From Bacillota bacterium (GTDB lineage: Bacteria > Bacillota > Sulfobacillia > JAIMAT01), in the NCBI GenBank assembly GCA_029960955.1, contig JASBVS010000033.1, positions 1 to 64,000 of the forward strand: a stretch of DNA of 64,000 nt. Reading direction: 5' to 3'. Below are positions 25,604-34,748 of the stretch, piece after piece (position 1 is the first letter of the stretch; the number at the start of each line of letters is the position of its first letter). Below the pieces are notes generated by a model, which saw only the letters and a program-made list of their open reading frames with translations, ran no database searches and was not told the DNA's origin. Position numbers and translations under genes: made by a program.

Positions 25604-26071
25604 TTGTGGACCGTCGAGTACGCCGCCACCGACGACGTGGCCAGCATTCTGAACGTCCAGCGATCGGCCTTCGAGGAGAACCAGCGTCGCTACCGCTTTC
25701 CCCTGCCGCAGCTGCGCGAGACGGACGAGGACGTCCTGCGCGACCTGCGCGACGCCATCGTCCTGGTCGCCCGCCAGGGGGAGGAAGTGATCGGCGCGGT
25801 CCGGGGGCGCATGGACGGCGAGGTCTGCGAGGTCTACGACCTGGCGGTGGACCCGGCCTACGCGCACCTGGCGGTGGGTCGCTCGCTGATGAGCCGGATC
25901 GAGGCCGAGGCGCTCAGCCGGGGCGCGACCCGGGTCACGTTGCGCACGGGGCTGCGCGACGCGCCGGCCATCGACTTCTACCTCAAGCTCGGCTACCGGC
26001 CGACCTCCATCTTGCGCGACGATCTGACGGAGTACGACCAGGTGGAGTTCGTCAAGGAACTGGCGGAGTAG
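25604..26071 (+). CDS. GNAT-family N-acetyltransferase
   Basis: 155 aa from TTG 25604, about 10 bases after GGAGG. The GNAT fold is visible: an N-terminal strand-helix (EYAATDDVASILNVQRSAF), VLVARQGEEVIGAVRG, VYDLAVDPAYAHLAVGRSLM (acetyl-CoA loop region; the usual QxxGxG/A reads HLAVGRS), then LRTGLRDAPAIDFYLKLGY, the normal motif B. It transfers an acetyl group from acetyl-CoA to an unknown amine. It appears monocistronic, with a hairpin downstream. Confidence 0.85.
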   Translation: MWTVEYAATDDVASILNVQRSAFEENQRRYRFPLPQLRETDEDVLRDLRDAIVLVARQGEEVIGAVRGRMDGEVCEVYDLAVDPAYAHLAVGRSLMSRIEAEALSRGATRVTLRTGLRDAPAIDFYLKLGYRPTSILRDDLTEYDQVEFVKELAE

Positions 26072-26125
26072 GCCGCTCTCCGCCCTCGCGGCGGGGCGGG
26101 CGGGAGGCGCCCCCTCCCGGAGGAA

Positions 26126-26163
26126 GGTGGCAGGTGGGCCGGCCCGCTGGGCTTCCTGCCACC
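26126..26163 (+). terminator. Hairpin after the acetyltransferase gene
   Basis: GGTGGCAGG (26126-26134) pairs with CCTGCCACC (26155-26163), with a GC-rich inner loop (GGGCCGGCCC) that can fold further. It is followed by CTTGTCCGTTTCG, a poor U-tract. Confidence 0.5.
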
Positions 26164-26237
26164 CTTGTCCGTTTCGATCACCCGCCGCCCTTTCCTAAGA
26201 TGGAGTGGCGAGAGTCGATAGCCCGGGGAGGCAGGCG

Positions 26238-26780
26238 GTGTCGGCGCGATGGCGACGGGCGGGCCTGGCCGTTCTCGGCTTGGCGGCCGGCCTGCTCCTT
26301 CTTTTCGGCGGCCAGTGGGTCTACCGCTGGGCGACCTTCACGCGACCGCTCCAGTCGGTGCTGGCGGGCCGGCCGGAGGTGCGCGGCTACCGGGTCGACC
26401 TCCAGGCGAACCCGCCCGTCGTGCGCGTCGAGCTGGCACCCGTCGATCAGCTCCAGGAGACGGTCCGCTCGCTGGACGAGGCGCTGGGCTCCTCGCTGGG
26501 CCCCGGCCGCTTCCAGCTGGAGGTGGCGGACCGGCGTGACGCCGAGCTGGTCCGGGACTACTACCGTCTCAACCTGGTCCTCGCCGAAGGGCTGGCGACC
26601 GGCCGGTTCACCACGATGGAGGAGCAGGCCCAACGACTGGCGCGCCAGATGGGCCTCGAAAGGCTGACGCTGACCGTGGATCCGAGCTACCTCTACGTGA
26701 CGATGGTGAAGGGAAGCCACTACCTCTACCAGCTGGTGCCCCGGTCCGCGGGCTGCGGAAGCGAGGTGGGCGGCGGATGA
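26238..26780 (+). CDS. Membrane-anchored hypothetical protein upstream of FtsH-like protease
   Basis: 180 aa. GTG 26238 is preferred over GTG 26205 because GGGGAGG precedes it. One N-terminal membrane helix (AGLAVLGLAAGLLLLFGGQW) follows a basic start, giving an anchored outside domain. The rest is mixed alpha/beta with no Cys: YRVDLQANPPVVRVELAP, a helix SLDEALGSSLG, FQLEVADRRDAELVRDYY, and MEEQAQRLARQMGLERLTLT. I do not recognise the family. Its stop overlaps the next start (ATGA), so it is tightly coupled to the AAA protease and may be its substrate adaptor or membrane partner (inference). Confidence 0.7.
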   Translation: MSARWRRAGLAVLGLAAGLLLLFGGQWVYRWATFTRPLQSVLAGRPEVRGYRVDLQANPPVVRVELAPVDQLQETVRSLDEALGSSLGPGRFQLEVADRRDAELVRDYYRLNLVLAEGLATGRFTTMEEQAQRLARQMGLERLTLTVDPSYLYVTMVKGSHYLYQLVPRSAGCGSEVGGG

Positions 26781-28282
26781 GGGAGCTGGCGATCGGTACG
26801 GCCTGCGCCCTGGCGCTCTTCCTGCTGCTGCAAGGCGTGAACGTCCTGCCGTTCGTCGTGCTGGCCGCCCTGGTCTTCGCCCTCTACCGCTGGATCGGCA
26901 TCCCGGGCCTCTCGGTGAGACGATTCGTCCCCCTGGCACCGGCCGAGCGGAACGAGGGCGTCACCTTCGACGACATCGGCGGCCAGGGTTCGGCCAAGCA
27001 GGAGCTTCTCGAGGCGCTCACCTTCGTCACCGAGGCGGAGCGCGTCCGCGCCATGGGCATCCGCCCGCTGCGCGGCATCCTGCTGGTGGGGCCGCCCGGG
27101 ACGGGCAAGACGCTCCTGGCCAAGGCCGCTGCCACCGCCACCCGCTCGGTCTTCATCCCCGCCTCCGGCGCCGAGTTCGTCGAGATGTACGCGGGGGTGG
27201 GCGCGCAGCGCGTGCGCGAGCTCTTCCGCCGGGCGCGCGAGACGGCGCGCCGCAGCGGCCGCTCCAGCGCGGTCGTCTTCATCGACGAGCTGGAGGTGCT
27301 GGGCGGCAAGCGCGGGCGCCACGAGAGCCACCTGGAGTACGACCAGACGCTCAACCAGCTGCTGGTGGAGATGGACGGCATCCGCGGCGACGAGGAGGTC
27401 TACGTGCTGGTCATCGGCGCCACCAACCGGCCGGACCTGCTCGACGAGGCGCTGACGCGGCCTGGCCGCTTCGACCGGGTGGTGCGCGTCGAGCTTCCCG
27501 ACCGGGAGGGGCGGCGCCAGATCCTCGAGCTCCACACGCGGAACAAGCGGCTGGCCGAGGACGTCGACCTGGACGAGGTGGCGCGGGAGACCTTCGGTTT
27601 CTCCGGTGCCCACCTGGAGAGCCTGGCCAACGAGGCGGCCATCCTGGCGCTCCGCGAGGGCGAGGAAGCGATCCGCCAGCGCCACCTGCTGGAGGCCGTC
27701 GAGAAGGTGATCATGGGGGAGAAGCTGGACCGCCGGCCGACCGAGGCGGAGCGCTACCGGATCGCAGTCCACGAGTCGGGTCACGCGCTGGTCGGCGAGT
27801 GGCTCGATCCGGGCTCGGTGGCCAGCGTCACCATCGCCTCGCGCGGCGAGGCGCTCGGCTACGTCCGGCAGGCGCCGCAGGACGATCCCTACCTCTACAC
27901 GCAGGAGTACCTCGAGAACCAGATCTGCCGGGCCCTGGGGGGCTCGGTGGCGGAGCGGCTCGTCCTGGGCAGCGCCAGCACGGGCGCCGCCAGCGACTTC
28001 GACCAGGCGCTCTCGCTGGCCGAGCGCATGATCGACGCGGGCATGACCCGGCTGGGCGTGGTCAGCCGCGAGACGCTCCCGCCGGCGCTCCGCCACCGCG
28101 TCCTGAGCGAGCTGATGGCGGAGATGGAGAGCCGCACCCGGGCGATCGTGGAGGAGAACCGCGAGCGCCTGGAGCGGGTGGCGCGCGAGCTGGTGGCCCG
28201 GGAGCGGCTGGGCGGGGGCGAGCTGCGCCAGCTCCTCGAGCTTCCTCCGCCGGCGGCGGAGGCAGGAGCGGGCGACCGCTAG
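26777..28282 (+). CDS. Compact FtsH-like AAA+ zinc metalloprotease
   Basis: 501 aa, against about 600-650 for FtsH. Two close membrane helices (residues about 4-40) form a hairpin without the roughly 70-residue extracytoplasmic domain of FtsH. The AAA module has GPPGTGKT (105-112), VVFIDELE (Walker B) and the SRH segment [20 protein letters not shown]. The M41 peptidase has H332ESGH336 and the third ligand region near D407. It should degrade membrane or cytoplasmic proteins in an ATP-dependent way, but its access to outside domains differs from FtsH. A classical ftsH probably exists elsewhere. Confidence 0.9.
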   Translation: MRELAIGTACALALFLLLQGVNVLPFVVLAALVFALYRWIGIPGLSVRRFVPLAPAERNEGVTFDDIGGQGSAKQELLEALTFVTEAERVRAMGIRPLRGILLVGPPGTGKTLLAKAAATATRSVFIPASGAEFVEMYAGVGAQRVRELFRRARETARRSGRSSAVVFIDELEVLGGKRGRHESHLEYDQTLNQLLVEMDGIRGDEEVYVLVIGATNRPDLLDEALTRPGRFDRVVRVELPDREGRRQILELHTRNKRLAEDVDLDEVARETFGFSGAHLESLANEAAILALREGEEAIRQRHLLEAVEKVIMGEKLDRRPTEAERYRIAVHESGHALVGEWLDPGSVASVTIASRGEALGYVRQAPQDDPYLYTQEYLENQICRALGGSVAERLVLGSASTGAASDFDQALSLAERMIDAGMTRLGVVSRETLPPALRHRVLSELMAEMESRTRAIVEENRERLERVARELVARERLGGGELRQLLELPPPAAEAGAGDR

Positions 28283-28340
28283 GCGGAATCCCGGTGGCGA
28301 GCCGAGCCGGGCCGGGGCGGAGGGCGAGGAGGATGGCCGG

Positions 28341-28838
28341 ATGAGCGGGGAGCGCTCCCTCTACCTGGCGGAACGCCTGGGCGAGCTGCTTCGGGCGCGG
28401 GGCGAGACGCTGGCGGTGGCGGAGTCCTGCACGGGCGGGCTCCTCGCCGACCGGATCACGGACGTCCCGGGGGCCTCCGACTACTTCCTCCTGGGCGTGG
28501 TCGCCTACGCCAACCGGTCGAAGGAAGCGATGCTGGGCGTGCCGGCGACGGTGCTCGAGCGGCACGGCGCGGTCAGCGAGGCGACCGCGCGTGCCATGGC
28601 GGAGGGCGTCCGCCGCCGGGCCGGTTCCGACTGGGGTCTGGCGACGACGGGTGTCGCCGGGCCCGGGGGCGGTACGCCCGCCAAGCCGGTCGGCCTGGTC
28701 TGGGTGGCCGTGGCCGGGGGCGGCGAGGTCTGGGCGCGCGAGCTCCGCCTGCAGGGCGACCGCCGGCGGGTGAAGGAGCAGGCGGTGGAGGCTCTGCTGG
28801 AGGCTTTCCTCGGCAGGCTGGAGGGAGGGGCGGGGTGA
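28341..28838 (+). CDS. pncC: NMN amidohydrolase PncC (CinA C-terminal domain only)
   Basis: 165 aa from ATG 28341 with GAGGAGG upstream. It is the CinA C-terminal domain alone: [55 protein letters not shown]. It hydrolyses nicotinamide mononucleotide to nicotinate mononucleotide in pyridine-nucleotide salvage. Bacillus cinA, at the same place before recA, encodes a two-domain protein of more than 400 residues; the N-terminal molybdopterin-binding-like domain is absent here. It overlaps thpR by GTGA. Confidence 0.92.
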   Translation: MSGERSLYLAERLGELLRARGETLAVAESCTGGLLADRITDVPGASDYFLLGVVAYANRSKEAMLGVPATVLERHGAVSEATARAMAEGVRRRAGSDWGLATTGVAGPGGGTPAKPVGLVWVAVAGGGEVWARELRLQGDRRRVKEQAVEALLEAFLGRLEGGAG

Positions 28839-29395
28839 GCGGGGAGTGGCGCCTCTTCGTGGCGGTCTCGCTGGAGGCGCTGGCCGCCGGCCCGCTGGAG
28901 GCGATCCGGACCGAGTGGGGAAGCCGGTTGCCGGGGCTGCGCTGGGTCGAGCGCTCCAACCTCCACCTGACGCTTCGCTTCCTGGGGGAGACGGCGCGGG
29001 AGCGGGTCGAGCCGCTGGTGAGACGGCTGGAGAGGGTGGAGCGCCCGGCCGCCGGCGCGCCCGTCCGCCTGGCGGGCGGAGGCGCCTTTCCCCAACCCGC
29101 CCGGGCGCGGGTGATCTGGCTGGGGGTGGAGGCGGAGTGGCTGGCCCCGCTGGCGCGCGCGGTGGAGGCGGCGATCCGCGAGGCGGGCTGGCCGGCCGAG
29201 GAGCGTCCCTTCCAGCCGCACCTGACCGTCGCCCGCGCGCGGCGCGGCGAGAGCGTCGACGCGGCGGGCCTCCTCGAGGGCTGGCAGGGTCGGCTCTGGG
29301 CGGCGGGCTCCGTCTCGGAGTTCGCCCTCTACCGGAGCCAGCTGCGTCCCGCCGGGCCGCTCTACACGGTGGTCGCGCGCTTCCCCTTCCGCTGA
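28835..29395 (+). CDS. thpR: RNA 2',3'-cyclic phosphodiesterase ThpR
   Basis: 186 aa, GTG overlapping the pncC stop. The 2H phosphoesterase fold carries both catalytic motifs, HLTLRFLG and HLTVARAR, and begins with [10 protein letters not shown] as in the LigT/ThpR family. It opens 2',3'-cyclic phosphate ends on RNA, and the historical name is 2'-5' RNA ligase. The genomic position between cinA and recA is shared with other Firmicutes of this type. The length is normal. Confidence 0.92.
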   Translation: MSGEWRLFVAVSLEALAAGPLEAIRTEWGSRLPGLRWVERSNLHLTLRFLGETARERVEPLVRRLERVERPAAGAPVRLAGGGAFPQPARARVIWLGVEAEWLAPLARAVEAAIREAGWPAEERPFQPHLTVARARRGESVDAAGLLEGWQGRLWAAGSVSEFALYRSQLRPAGPLYTVVARFPFR

Positions 29396-29471
29396 CGCCC
29401 CAAGCGGCGCCGCGCGCGACCGGACGAGCTCCCGGCGGCGCGCGGCTTCCTGCGGCGCCTCCCTGGCCCCC

Positions 29472-29500
29472 TTGCCAGCCCCGCGCGACGGGAGGATACT
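29472..29500 (+). promoter_or_regulatory. Promoter of recA
   Basis: TTGCCA (29472-29477) and GATACT (29495-29500) are 17 bases apart, a good sigma-A spacing. Transcription would begin about 29507, which rules against GTG 29510 as the recA start. No Firmicute SOS box (CGAAC-N4-GTTCG) is visible around it. Confidence 0.6.
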
Positions 29501-29521
29501 GGGAAAGAAGTGATCTGGAAA

Positions 29522-30580
29522 ATGATGGGGGATAGGGCGTTGGATCGACAGAAGGCGCTGGACACCGCGCTCCTCCAGATCGAACGGCAGTTCGGCAAGG
29601 GCGCCATCATGCGCCTGGGCGAGGCGGCGACGCAGATGCAGGTGGAGACCATCTCCACCGGTTCGCTCGCCCTCGATCTGGCGCTGGGCGTGGGCGGGCT
29701 GCCGCGGGGGCGCGTGGTCGAGATCTTCGGCCCGGAGTCCTCGGGCAAGACGACCGTGGCGCTCCACGTGATCGCCGAGGCCCAGAAGGCCGGCGGCGTG
29801 GCGGCCTTCATCGACGCCGAACACGCGCTCGATCCCGCCTACGCCCGGGGCATCGGCGTCGACGTCGACAACCTGCTCATCTCGCAGCCGGACACGGGGG
29901 AGCAGGCGCTGGAGATCGCGGACGCGCTGGTCCGCTCCGGCGCCGTCGACGTGGTGGTCGTCGACTCCGTGGCGGCGCTGGTGCCGAAGGCGGAGATCGA
30001 GGGCGAGATGGGCGATTCCCACGTCGGCCTGCAGGCGCGCCTCATGTCGCAGGCGCTGCGGAAGCTGACCGGCTCCATCTCGCGCTCCCGCACCTGCGTG
30101 GTCTTCATCAACCAGCTGCGCGAGAAGGTGGGCGTCATGTTCGGCAACCCCGAGGTGACCCCGGGCGGGCGGGCGCTCAAGTTCTACGCCTCCGTCCGCA
30201 TCGACGTCCGCCGCGTGGAGTCACTGAAGCAGGGGGCCGAGAACGTCGGCATCCGCGTGCGCGCCAAGGTGGTCAAGAACAAGGTGGCGCCGCCCTTCAA
30301 GCAGGCGGAGTTCGACCTGCTCTACGGGCGCGGCATCTCCAAGGAAGGCGACATCCTCGACATCGGCTCGGAGCTGGACGTCGTCACCCGCACCGGCGCC
30401 TGGTACGCCTACGGCGACATGCGCCTCGGCCAGGGCAAGGAGAACGCGCGCGAGTTCCTGCGCGAGCATCCCGACGTGGCGGCCGAGATCGAGGCCAAGA
30501 TCCGCGAGCGGCTCGGCGGATCGGTGGCCGTCGCCGTGGCGGCGGCCACGGAGGAGCCCGAGCCGGGTCTGGACGCGTGA
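29522..30580 (+). CDS. recA: Recombinase RecA
   Basis: 352 aa. The ATG pair at 29522/29525 follows AAAGAAGTGATC, nearly the full anti-SD match; TTG 29540 is also possible. Walker A GPESSGKT starts at about residue 70, [13 protein letters not shown] and [12 protein letters not shown] follow, and the L1/L2 DNA-binding loops are present ([35 protein letters not shown]). It forms filaments on single-stranded DNA for strand exchange and induces LexA cleavage where a cleavable LexA exists. recX follows with a GTGA overlap. Confidence 0.97.
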   Translation: MMGDRALDRQKALDTALLQIERQFGKGAIMRLGEAATQMQVETISTGSLALDLALGVGGLPRGRVVEIFGPESSGKTTVALHVIAEAQKAGGVAAFIDAEHALDPAYARGIGVDVDNLLISQPDTGEQALEIADALVRSGAVDVVVVDSVAALVPKAEIEGEMGDSHVGLQARLMSQALRKLTGSISRSRTCVVFINQLREKVGVMFGNPEVTPGGRALKFYASVRIDVRRVESLKQGAENVGIRVRAKVVKNKVAPPFKQAEFDLLYGRGISKEGDILDIGSELDVVTRTGAWYAYGDMRLGQGKENAREFLREHPDVAAEIEAKIRERLGGSVAVAVAAATEEPEPGLDA

Positions 30581-31206
30581 GGGTGACCGGGCTCGCGGCC
30601 GACCCGAAGGGCGGCGTCGCGGTGGAGGTGGACGGCCGTCCGATGGGTTCGGTCCCGGCGGAGGCGGTCGTCGAGCTGGGGCTTCGCGTGGGCGAGGAGC
30701 TGGACGAGGAGCGCTGGTCGCGGCTTCGCCTGGAGGTCGAGGCGCAGGCGGCCTTCCTGCGAGCGCTCCGCTGGCTGGCGATTCACGCGCGGGCGCGCCG
30801 CGAGATGGAGATCCGCCTCCTGCGGTCGGGGATGCGACCGGAGGCGGTGGAACGGGCTCTGGCGCGGCTCGAACGGCTCGGTTACGTGGACGACCGCGAG
30901 GTCGCGCGGCGGCTCGTCGAGGAACGGGGCAGGGAGTGGGGGCCGGCCAGGCTGCGCCAGGAGCTGCGCAAGCGCGGCCTCCCCCCGCAGGTGATCGAGG
31001 AGGCGCTGGCTGCCGCCGGGCTGCCGGACGAGGAGGCTGTCGCGCTGGAGCTGGGGCGGCGCAAGTGGCTGCGCTGCAGCGGGGAACCGGTCGAGGTCTG
31101 CCGGCGACGGGTGGCCGACTTCCTGCGCCGGCGGGGTTTCGGCTGGGAGGTCGTGGAACGGACCCTCGCTCGCCTTGACAGCGATTTCCGCCTGCCCATA
31201 AACTGA
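30577..31206 (+). CDS. recX: Regulatory protein RecX
   Basis: 209 aa, GTG overlapping the recA stop. Tandem three-helix repeats typical of RecX are visible: [60 protein letters not shown] and [17 protein letters not shown]. RecX binds the groove of RecA filaments and limits their growth. The first 60 residues are a beta-rich N-terminal extension. The last codons contain the -35 and -10 boxes of the following small RNA gene. Confidence 0.93.
   Translation: MRVTGLAADPKGGVAVEVDGRPMGSVPAEAVVELGLRVGEELDEERWSRLRLEVEAQAAFLRALRWLAIHARARREMEIRLLRSGMRPEAVERALARLERLGYVDDREVARRLVEERGREWGPARLRQELRKRGLPPQVIEEALAAAGLPDEEAVALELGRRKWLRCSGEPVEVCRRRVADFLRRRGFGWEVVERTLARLDSDFRLPIN
31175..31204 (+). promoter_or_regulatory. 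Promoter of the recX-rny small RNA
   Basis: A consensus TTGACA (31175-31180) lies 18 bases before TAAACT (31199-31204), both inside the last codons of recX. The predicted start is near 31211. A perfect -35 is rare in this GC-rich window. Confidence 0.65.
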
Positions 31207-31210
31207 TGGA

Positions 31211-31431
31211 GGGCGTATGTCACGAAGACCGGCCATGGGCCGTTCGCATAGATGACGGGAGACCAGGTGGATCGTAAGGCAGGGGATTGGGTTCATCCAG
31301 GCGGCGGGGTGGAGAGCAGTCGCCCAGTGTCGGAGGCGCGCCCGATCCGCCTCACTGTGCAAGACCACCCGAGAGCCCGTTGATCCGACGCGAATAGCCG
31401 TCGAGGCCGAGCCCCCGCTCGGTCTTTTTTT
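31211..31431 (+). ncRNA. Candidate structured small RNA (6S-like rod, unassigned)
   Basis: About 220 nt between its own promoter and an intrinsic terminator, with no ORF. The two arms pair in nested order: GGCC 31238-31241 with 31405-31408, TTCGC 31243-31247 with GCGAA 31390-31394, ACGGG 31255-31259 with CCCGT 31376-31380, GGTGG 31266-31270 with CCACC 31365-31369. The apex is a CAGT/ACTG plus GAGGCG/CGCCTC hairpin (31325-31356). This gives one long rod with internal loops, the general shape of 6S RNA. SRP RNA, RNase P RNA and tmRNA signatures were looked for and not seen. A leader of rny ending in an attenuator is the main alternative. Confidence 0.6.
31407..31431 (+). terminator. Intrinsic terminator before rny
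   Basis: CCGAGC (31407-31412), loop cccc, GCTCGG (31417-31422), then TC and seven T. It is the best rho-independent terminator in the window, and it separates recX and the small RNA from rny. Confidence 0.88.
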
Positions 31432-31553
31432 GCACCTGCTTACTGTCCGCGAAGCTCCTCCGGGGGCCGGGCGGGCGGGAGACCGGGCGTGCCGCGCCTG
31501 CCCGCAGGGAGGCGCGGGTTCTTCGAGGATGACAGGGGTGAAGGAGCGTGGGG

Positions 31554-33086
31554 TTGAACGCGCTGGTCGCCCTGCTGGTGGGGCTCCTCGCGGGCGGCGG
31601 CGCGACCTATCTCTGGGCGCGCCGCCTGTCCACGAGCCTGGTCCGCCAGGCAGAGCGAGAGGCCGCCCGCATCCGTGAGGAGGCGGCCAAGGAGAAGGAG
31701 CAGATCCTGCTCCAGGGGAGGCTGCAGGCCGAGGAGGAGTCGCGCAGCCTGATCCGCCAGGCGCAGCAGGAGGCGCAGTCCTGGCGGGCCGAGGTCCAGA
31801 AGGTCGAGACGCGGCTCGAGCAGCGCGAGGAGGGGTTGGAGCGTCGCGCGCGGCAGCTGGACCGCCGCGAGGAGGAAGTCGAGAAGAGGGCCGGGGAGGT
31901 CGAGGCGCTCCGCGCCGAGGCCGAGCGGCTCCACCAGCAGCAGATGGCGGAGCTGGAGCGGATCGCGGGCCTGACGAGGCAGCAGGCCCGGGAGGAGTTG
32001 ATGGCGGAGGTCCGGCAGGCGGCCGAGCGCGACGCCGCCCTGCTGGCGCGCGAGATCGAGGAGGAGGCTCGCGGCCGCGCCGAGCGGGAGGCGCGCGAGG
32101 TGATCGCGCAGGCGATCCAGCGCTGCGCCGCCGACTACGTCGCCGAGTCGACCGTCTCGGTCGTGCCGATTCCCAGCGACGACATGAAAGGCCGGATCAT
32201 CGGCCGGGAGGGACGGAACATCCGCGCCTTCGAGGCCATCGCCGGCGTCGACCTGATCGTGGACGACACGCCGGAGGCGGTGGTGGTCTCGGCCTTCGAG
32301 CCGGTCCGCCGCGAGAAGGCGCGCCTGGCGCTGGAGATGCTGGTGGCCGACGGCCGCATCCACCCGGCGCGCATCGAGGAGATCTACCAGAAGGCCGAGC
32401 GCGAGATCGAGCAGGAGATCCAGGAGGCGGGCGAGGAAGCCTGCCTGGAGGTGGGTGTCCACGGACTTCACGGCGAGCTGGTGCGCACGCTGGGGCGCCT
32501 CAAGTTCCGCACCAGCTACGGGCAGAACGTCCTGCGGCACTCGGTCGAGGTGGCGCACCTGGCCGGCATGATGGCCAGCATGCTGGGCGCCAACGTGGCG
32601 GTGGCCAAGCGCGCCGGCCTCCTGCACGACATCGGCAAGGCCGTCGACCGCGAGATGGAGGGCACCCACGTGATGCTGGGCATGGAGCTCCTCCGGCGCT
32701 ACCACGAGTCGGAGGAAGTGATCCACGCCATGTCCACCCACCACGGGGAATTCGAGGCGCTGAGCGTCGAGGCGGTGCTGGTGACCGCCGCCGACGCGCT
32801 TTCGGCCGCCCGACCGGGTGCGCGCCGGGAGACCCTGGAGGCGTACATCCAACGGCTGACCAAGCTGGAGGAGATTGCCAGCTCCTTCAAGGGCGTGGAG
32901 AAGTCCTACGCCATCCAGGCGGGGCGTGAGATCCGGATCATCGTCAAGCCGGACGAGGTGGACGACCTGGCCTCCTGGACCATGGCCAAGGAGATCGCCC
33001 GGCGCATCGAGAAGGAGATGCAGTACCCGGGACAGATCAAGGTGACCGTGATCCGCGAGTCCCGCGCGGTGGAGTATGCGCGCTGA
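31554..33086 (+). CDS. rny: Ribonuclease Y
   Basis: 510 aa. TTG 31554 is favoured, since GGAG lies 7 bases before it; GTG 31548 is too close to that SD. One N-terminal membrane helix is followed by a coiled coil of more than 130 residues (Glu/Arg/Gln-rich), a KH domain ([20 protein letters not shown]) and an HD domain ([19 protein letters not shown]). RNase Y is a membrane-bound endonuclease that starts mRNA decay in Firmicutes. It is followed 11 bases later by ymdB, as in Bacillus. Confidence 0.96.
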   Translation: MNALVALLVGLLAGGGATYLWARRLSTSLVRQAEREAARIREEAAKEKEQILLQGRLQAEEESRSLIRQAQQEAQSWRAEVQKVETRLEQREEGLERRARQLDRREEEVEKRAGEVEALRAEAERLHQQQMAELERIAGLTRQQAREELMAEVRQAAERDAALLAREIEEEARGRAEREAREVIAQAIQRCAADYVAESTVSVVPIPSDDMKGRIIGREGRNIRAFEAIAGVDLIVDDTPEAVVVSAFEPVRREKARLALEMLVADGRIHPARIEEIYQKAEREIEQEIQEAGEEACLEVGVHGLHGELVRTLGRLKFRTSYGQNVLRHSVEVAHLAGMMASMLGANVAVAKRAGLLHDIGKAVDREMEGTHVMLGMELLRRYHESEEVIHAMSTHHGEFEALSVEAVLVTAADALSAARPGARRETLEAYIQRLTKLEEIASSFKGVEKSYAIQAGREIRIIVKPDEVDDLASWTMAKEIARRIEKEMQYPGQIKVTVIRESRAVEYAR

Positions 33087-33097
33087 GGAGGCATGGC

Positions 33098-33895
33098 TTG
33101 CGTCTCCTTTTCATAGGTGACATCGTCGGCAAGCCGGGGCGGGAGATGGTGCGCGAGGTCCTCTCCCGCCTCGTCCACGAGCAGGCGATCGACGCGGTCG
33201 TGGCGAACGCCGAGAACGCGGCGGGCCACGCCGGCCTGACGCCCGCCGTGGCAGCGGAGCTCTTGCAGGCCGGGGTGGACGTGATCACCTTGGGCGATCA
33301 CGCCTGGGACCGGAAGGAGCTGATCCCTGCCATCGACGGCCTGACCGAGGTGGTCCGCCCGGCCAACTACCCGCCCGGCGTTCCGGGTCAGGGCTGGCTC
33401 GTCAAGGAGCTGCGCAACGGGGTCCGTCTGGGGGTCGTCAACCTGCTCGGGCGCGTCTTCATGCGCGTCCAGGCCGACGACCCCTTCCGCAAGGCGGACG
33501 AGGCGCTGGCGGAACTGCGCGGGCGGGCGGACGTCGTCCTGGTCGACTTCCATGCCGAGGCCACCTCCGAGAAGGTGGCGCTGGGCTGGTACCTCGACGG
33601 GCGGGTGAGTGCCGTCCTCGGCTCGCATACGCATGTGCAGACGGCCGACGAGCGGATCCTGCCCGGCGGCACCGCCTGCCTGAGCGACGCGGGGATGACG
33701 GGACCCAGCGACTCGGTGCTGGGCGTGGAGAAGTCGTTGGCGTTGGAGCGCTTCCTCACCCAGATGCCGGTCCGCTTCGAGGTGGCGCCGGGGCCGCGTC
33801 AGTTCTGCGCGGCCGTGGTGGACGTCGAGCCGGAGAGCGGCCGCGCCACCGCCATCCGGCGCATCTTCCTGCGAGAGAACGCGCGAGGCGCCTAG
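33098..33895 (+). CDS. ymdB: YmdB-family metallophosphodiesterase
   Basis: 265 aa from TTG 33098 after GAGGAGG. It matches the TIGR00282 family: FIGDIVGKPGR, ANAENAAGHAGLTP, TLGDHAWDRKEL, VDFHAEATSEK, VLGSHTHVQTADE and SDAGMTGPSDSVLG, which carry the di-metal ligands. YmdB hydrolyses 2',3'-cyclic nucleotides and affects biofilm and sporulation decisions in B. subtilis. The NHAWD motif of the family reads DHAWD here. It probably shares a transcript with rny and the PHP gene. Confidence 0.93.
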   Translation: MRLLFIGDIVGKPGREMVREVLSRLVHEQAIDAVVANAENAAGHAGLTPAVAAELLQAGVDVITLGDHAWDRKELIPAIDGLTEVVRPANYPPGVPGQGWLVKELRNGVRLGVVNLLGRVFMRVQADDPFRKADEALAELRGRADVVLVDFHAEATSEKVALGWYLDGRVSAVLGSHTHVQTADERILPGGTACLSDAGMTGPSDSVLGVEKSLALERFLTQMPVRFEVAPGPRQFCAAVVDVEPESGRATAIRRIFLRENARGA

Positions 33896-33908
33896 CCGGG
33901 AGGAAGGA

Positions 33909-34748
33909 ATGGCGGCCGACCTGCACAACCACACGATCTATTCGGACGGGACGCTCTCGCCCGCCCAGCTGCTGCGCTGGGGGGCCGACCTGAAGCTGGC
34001 CTACCTGGGGATCACGGACCACGACACGGACGAGGGCATCGAGCACGCCCGGCGTGCCGTGGAGGAGCTGCGGCGCAAGGGCTTCACCCCGCCCGAGCTG
34101 GTGCCGGGCGTGGAGTTGAGCACGGAGGTCCAGTCCCGCTCCGTCCACCTGCTCGCCTACTGGCCCGAGCTGGGCGACGGGCCGCTGGCGGGCCTCCTGG
34201 CCCGGATGCAGCGCGAGCGCGTGGCGCGGATCGAGCGGATGGTGGCCAAGCTGGGCGAGGAGAACATCTTCGTCGACCTGGAACGGGTGCGGGAGCTGGC
34301 CGGCCCGGGGGTGATCGGGCGGCCGCACGTGGCGCGGGCGCTGGTCGAGGAGGGCTACGCCTCCAGCGTCGAGGAGGCCTTCGACCTCTACCTGGTCCGC
34401 GGCCGGCCGGGCTACGTGCCGCGCCCCAAGCTGGATCCGCCCACGGCGGCCCGGACGGTCCACGAGGCGGGCGGCGTCTGCGTCCTCGCCCACCCGCGCC
34501 TCGTCGGCGACGAGGGGCTGGTGGAGGAGCTCGCGGGCTCGGGCATCCTGGACGGCCTGGAGGCCTGGCATCCCGAGCACAACGCCACCGAGACGCAGCG
34601 CTACGTCGACCTCGCCCACCGCTACCGGCTGGTGACGACGGGAGGCAGCGACTTCCACGCGCAGGGCGAGGGCAGCGGCCGCGTCGGCGCCGCCATCGCG
34701 CCCGACGAGGTGGTGAGCGAGCTGTGGAGCCGGAGGAAGAGGCGCTAG
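33909..34748 (+). CDS. PHP-domain phosphoesterase
   Basis: 279 aa from ATG 33909 after GGGAGGAAGG. Metal-binding motifs of the PHP fold are complete: DLHNHTIYSDG, ITDHDTDEG, GVELSTE, VCVLAHPRLVGD and TTGGSDFHAQG. The family includes YciV/RNase AM (5'-3' exonuclease, 3',5'-bisnucleotide phosphatase), which fits the RNA-decay neighbours rny and ymdB. The exact substrate cannot be read from sequence. The end of the gene overlaps the next by 25 bases. In Bacillus, spoVS usually stands in this region; it is not present here. Confidence 0.9.
   Translation: MAADLHNHTIYSDGTLSPAQLLRWGADLKLAYLGITDHDTDEGIEHARRAVEELRRKGFTPPELVPGVELSTEVQSRSVHLLAYWPELGDGPLAGLLARMQRERVARIERMVAKLGEENIFVDLERVRELAGPGVIGRPHVARALVEEGYASSVEEAFDLYLVRGRPGYVPRPKLDPPTAARTVHEAGGVCVLAHPRLVGDEGLVEELAGSGILDGLEAWHPEHNATETQRYVDLAHRYRLVTTGGSDFHAQGEGSGRVGAAIAPDEVVSELWSRRKRR

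Noticed and set aside
29396..29521. LexA/SOS operator before recA
   Set aside because: No CGAAC-N4-GTTCG or close variant seen.
31207..31553. RNase P RNA, SRP RNA or tmRNA in the recX-rny gap
   Set aside because: None of their conserved segments (e.g. GAGGAAAGTCC, the GGAAG..GCAGC tetraloop region, ALA-tRNA-like ends) are present.
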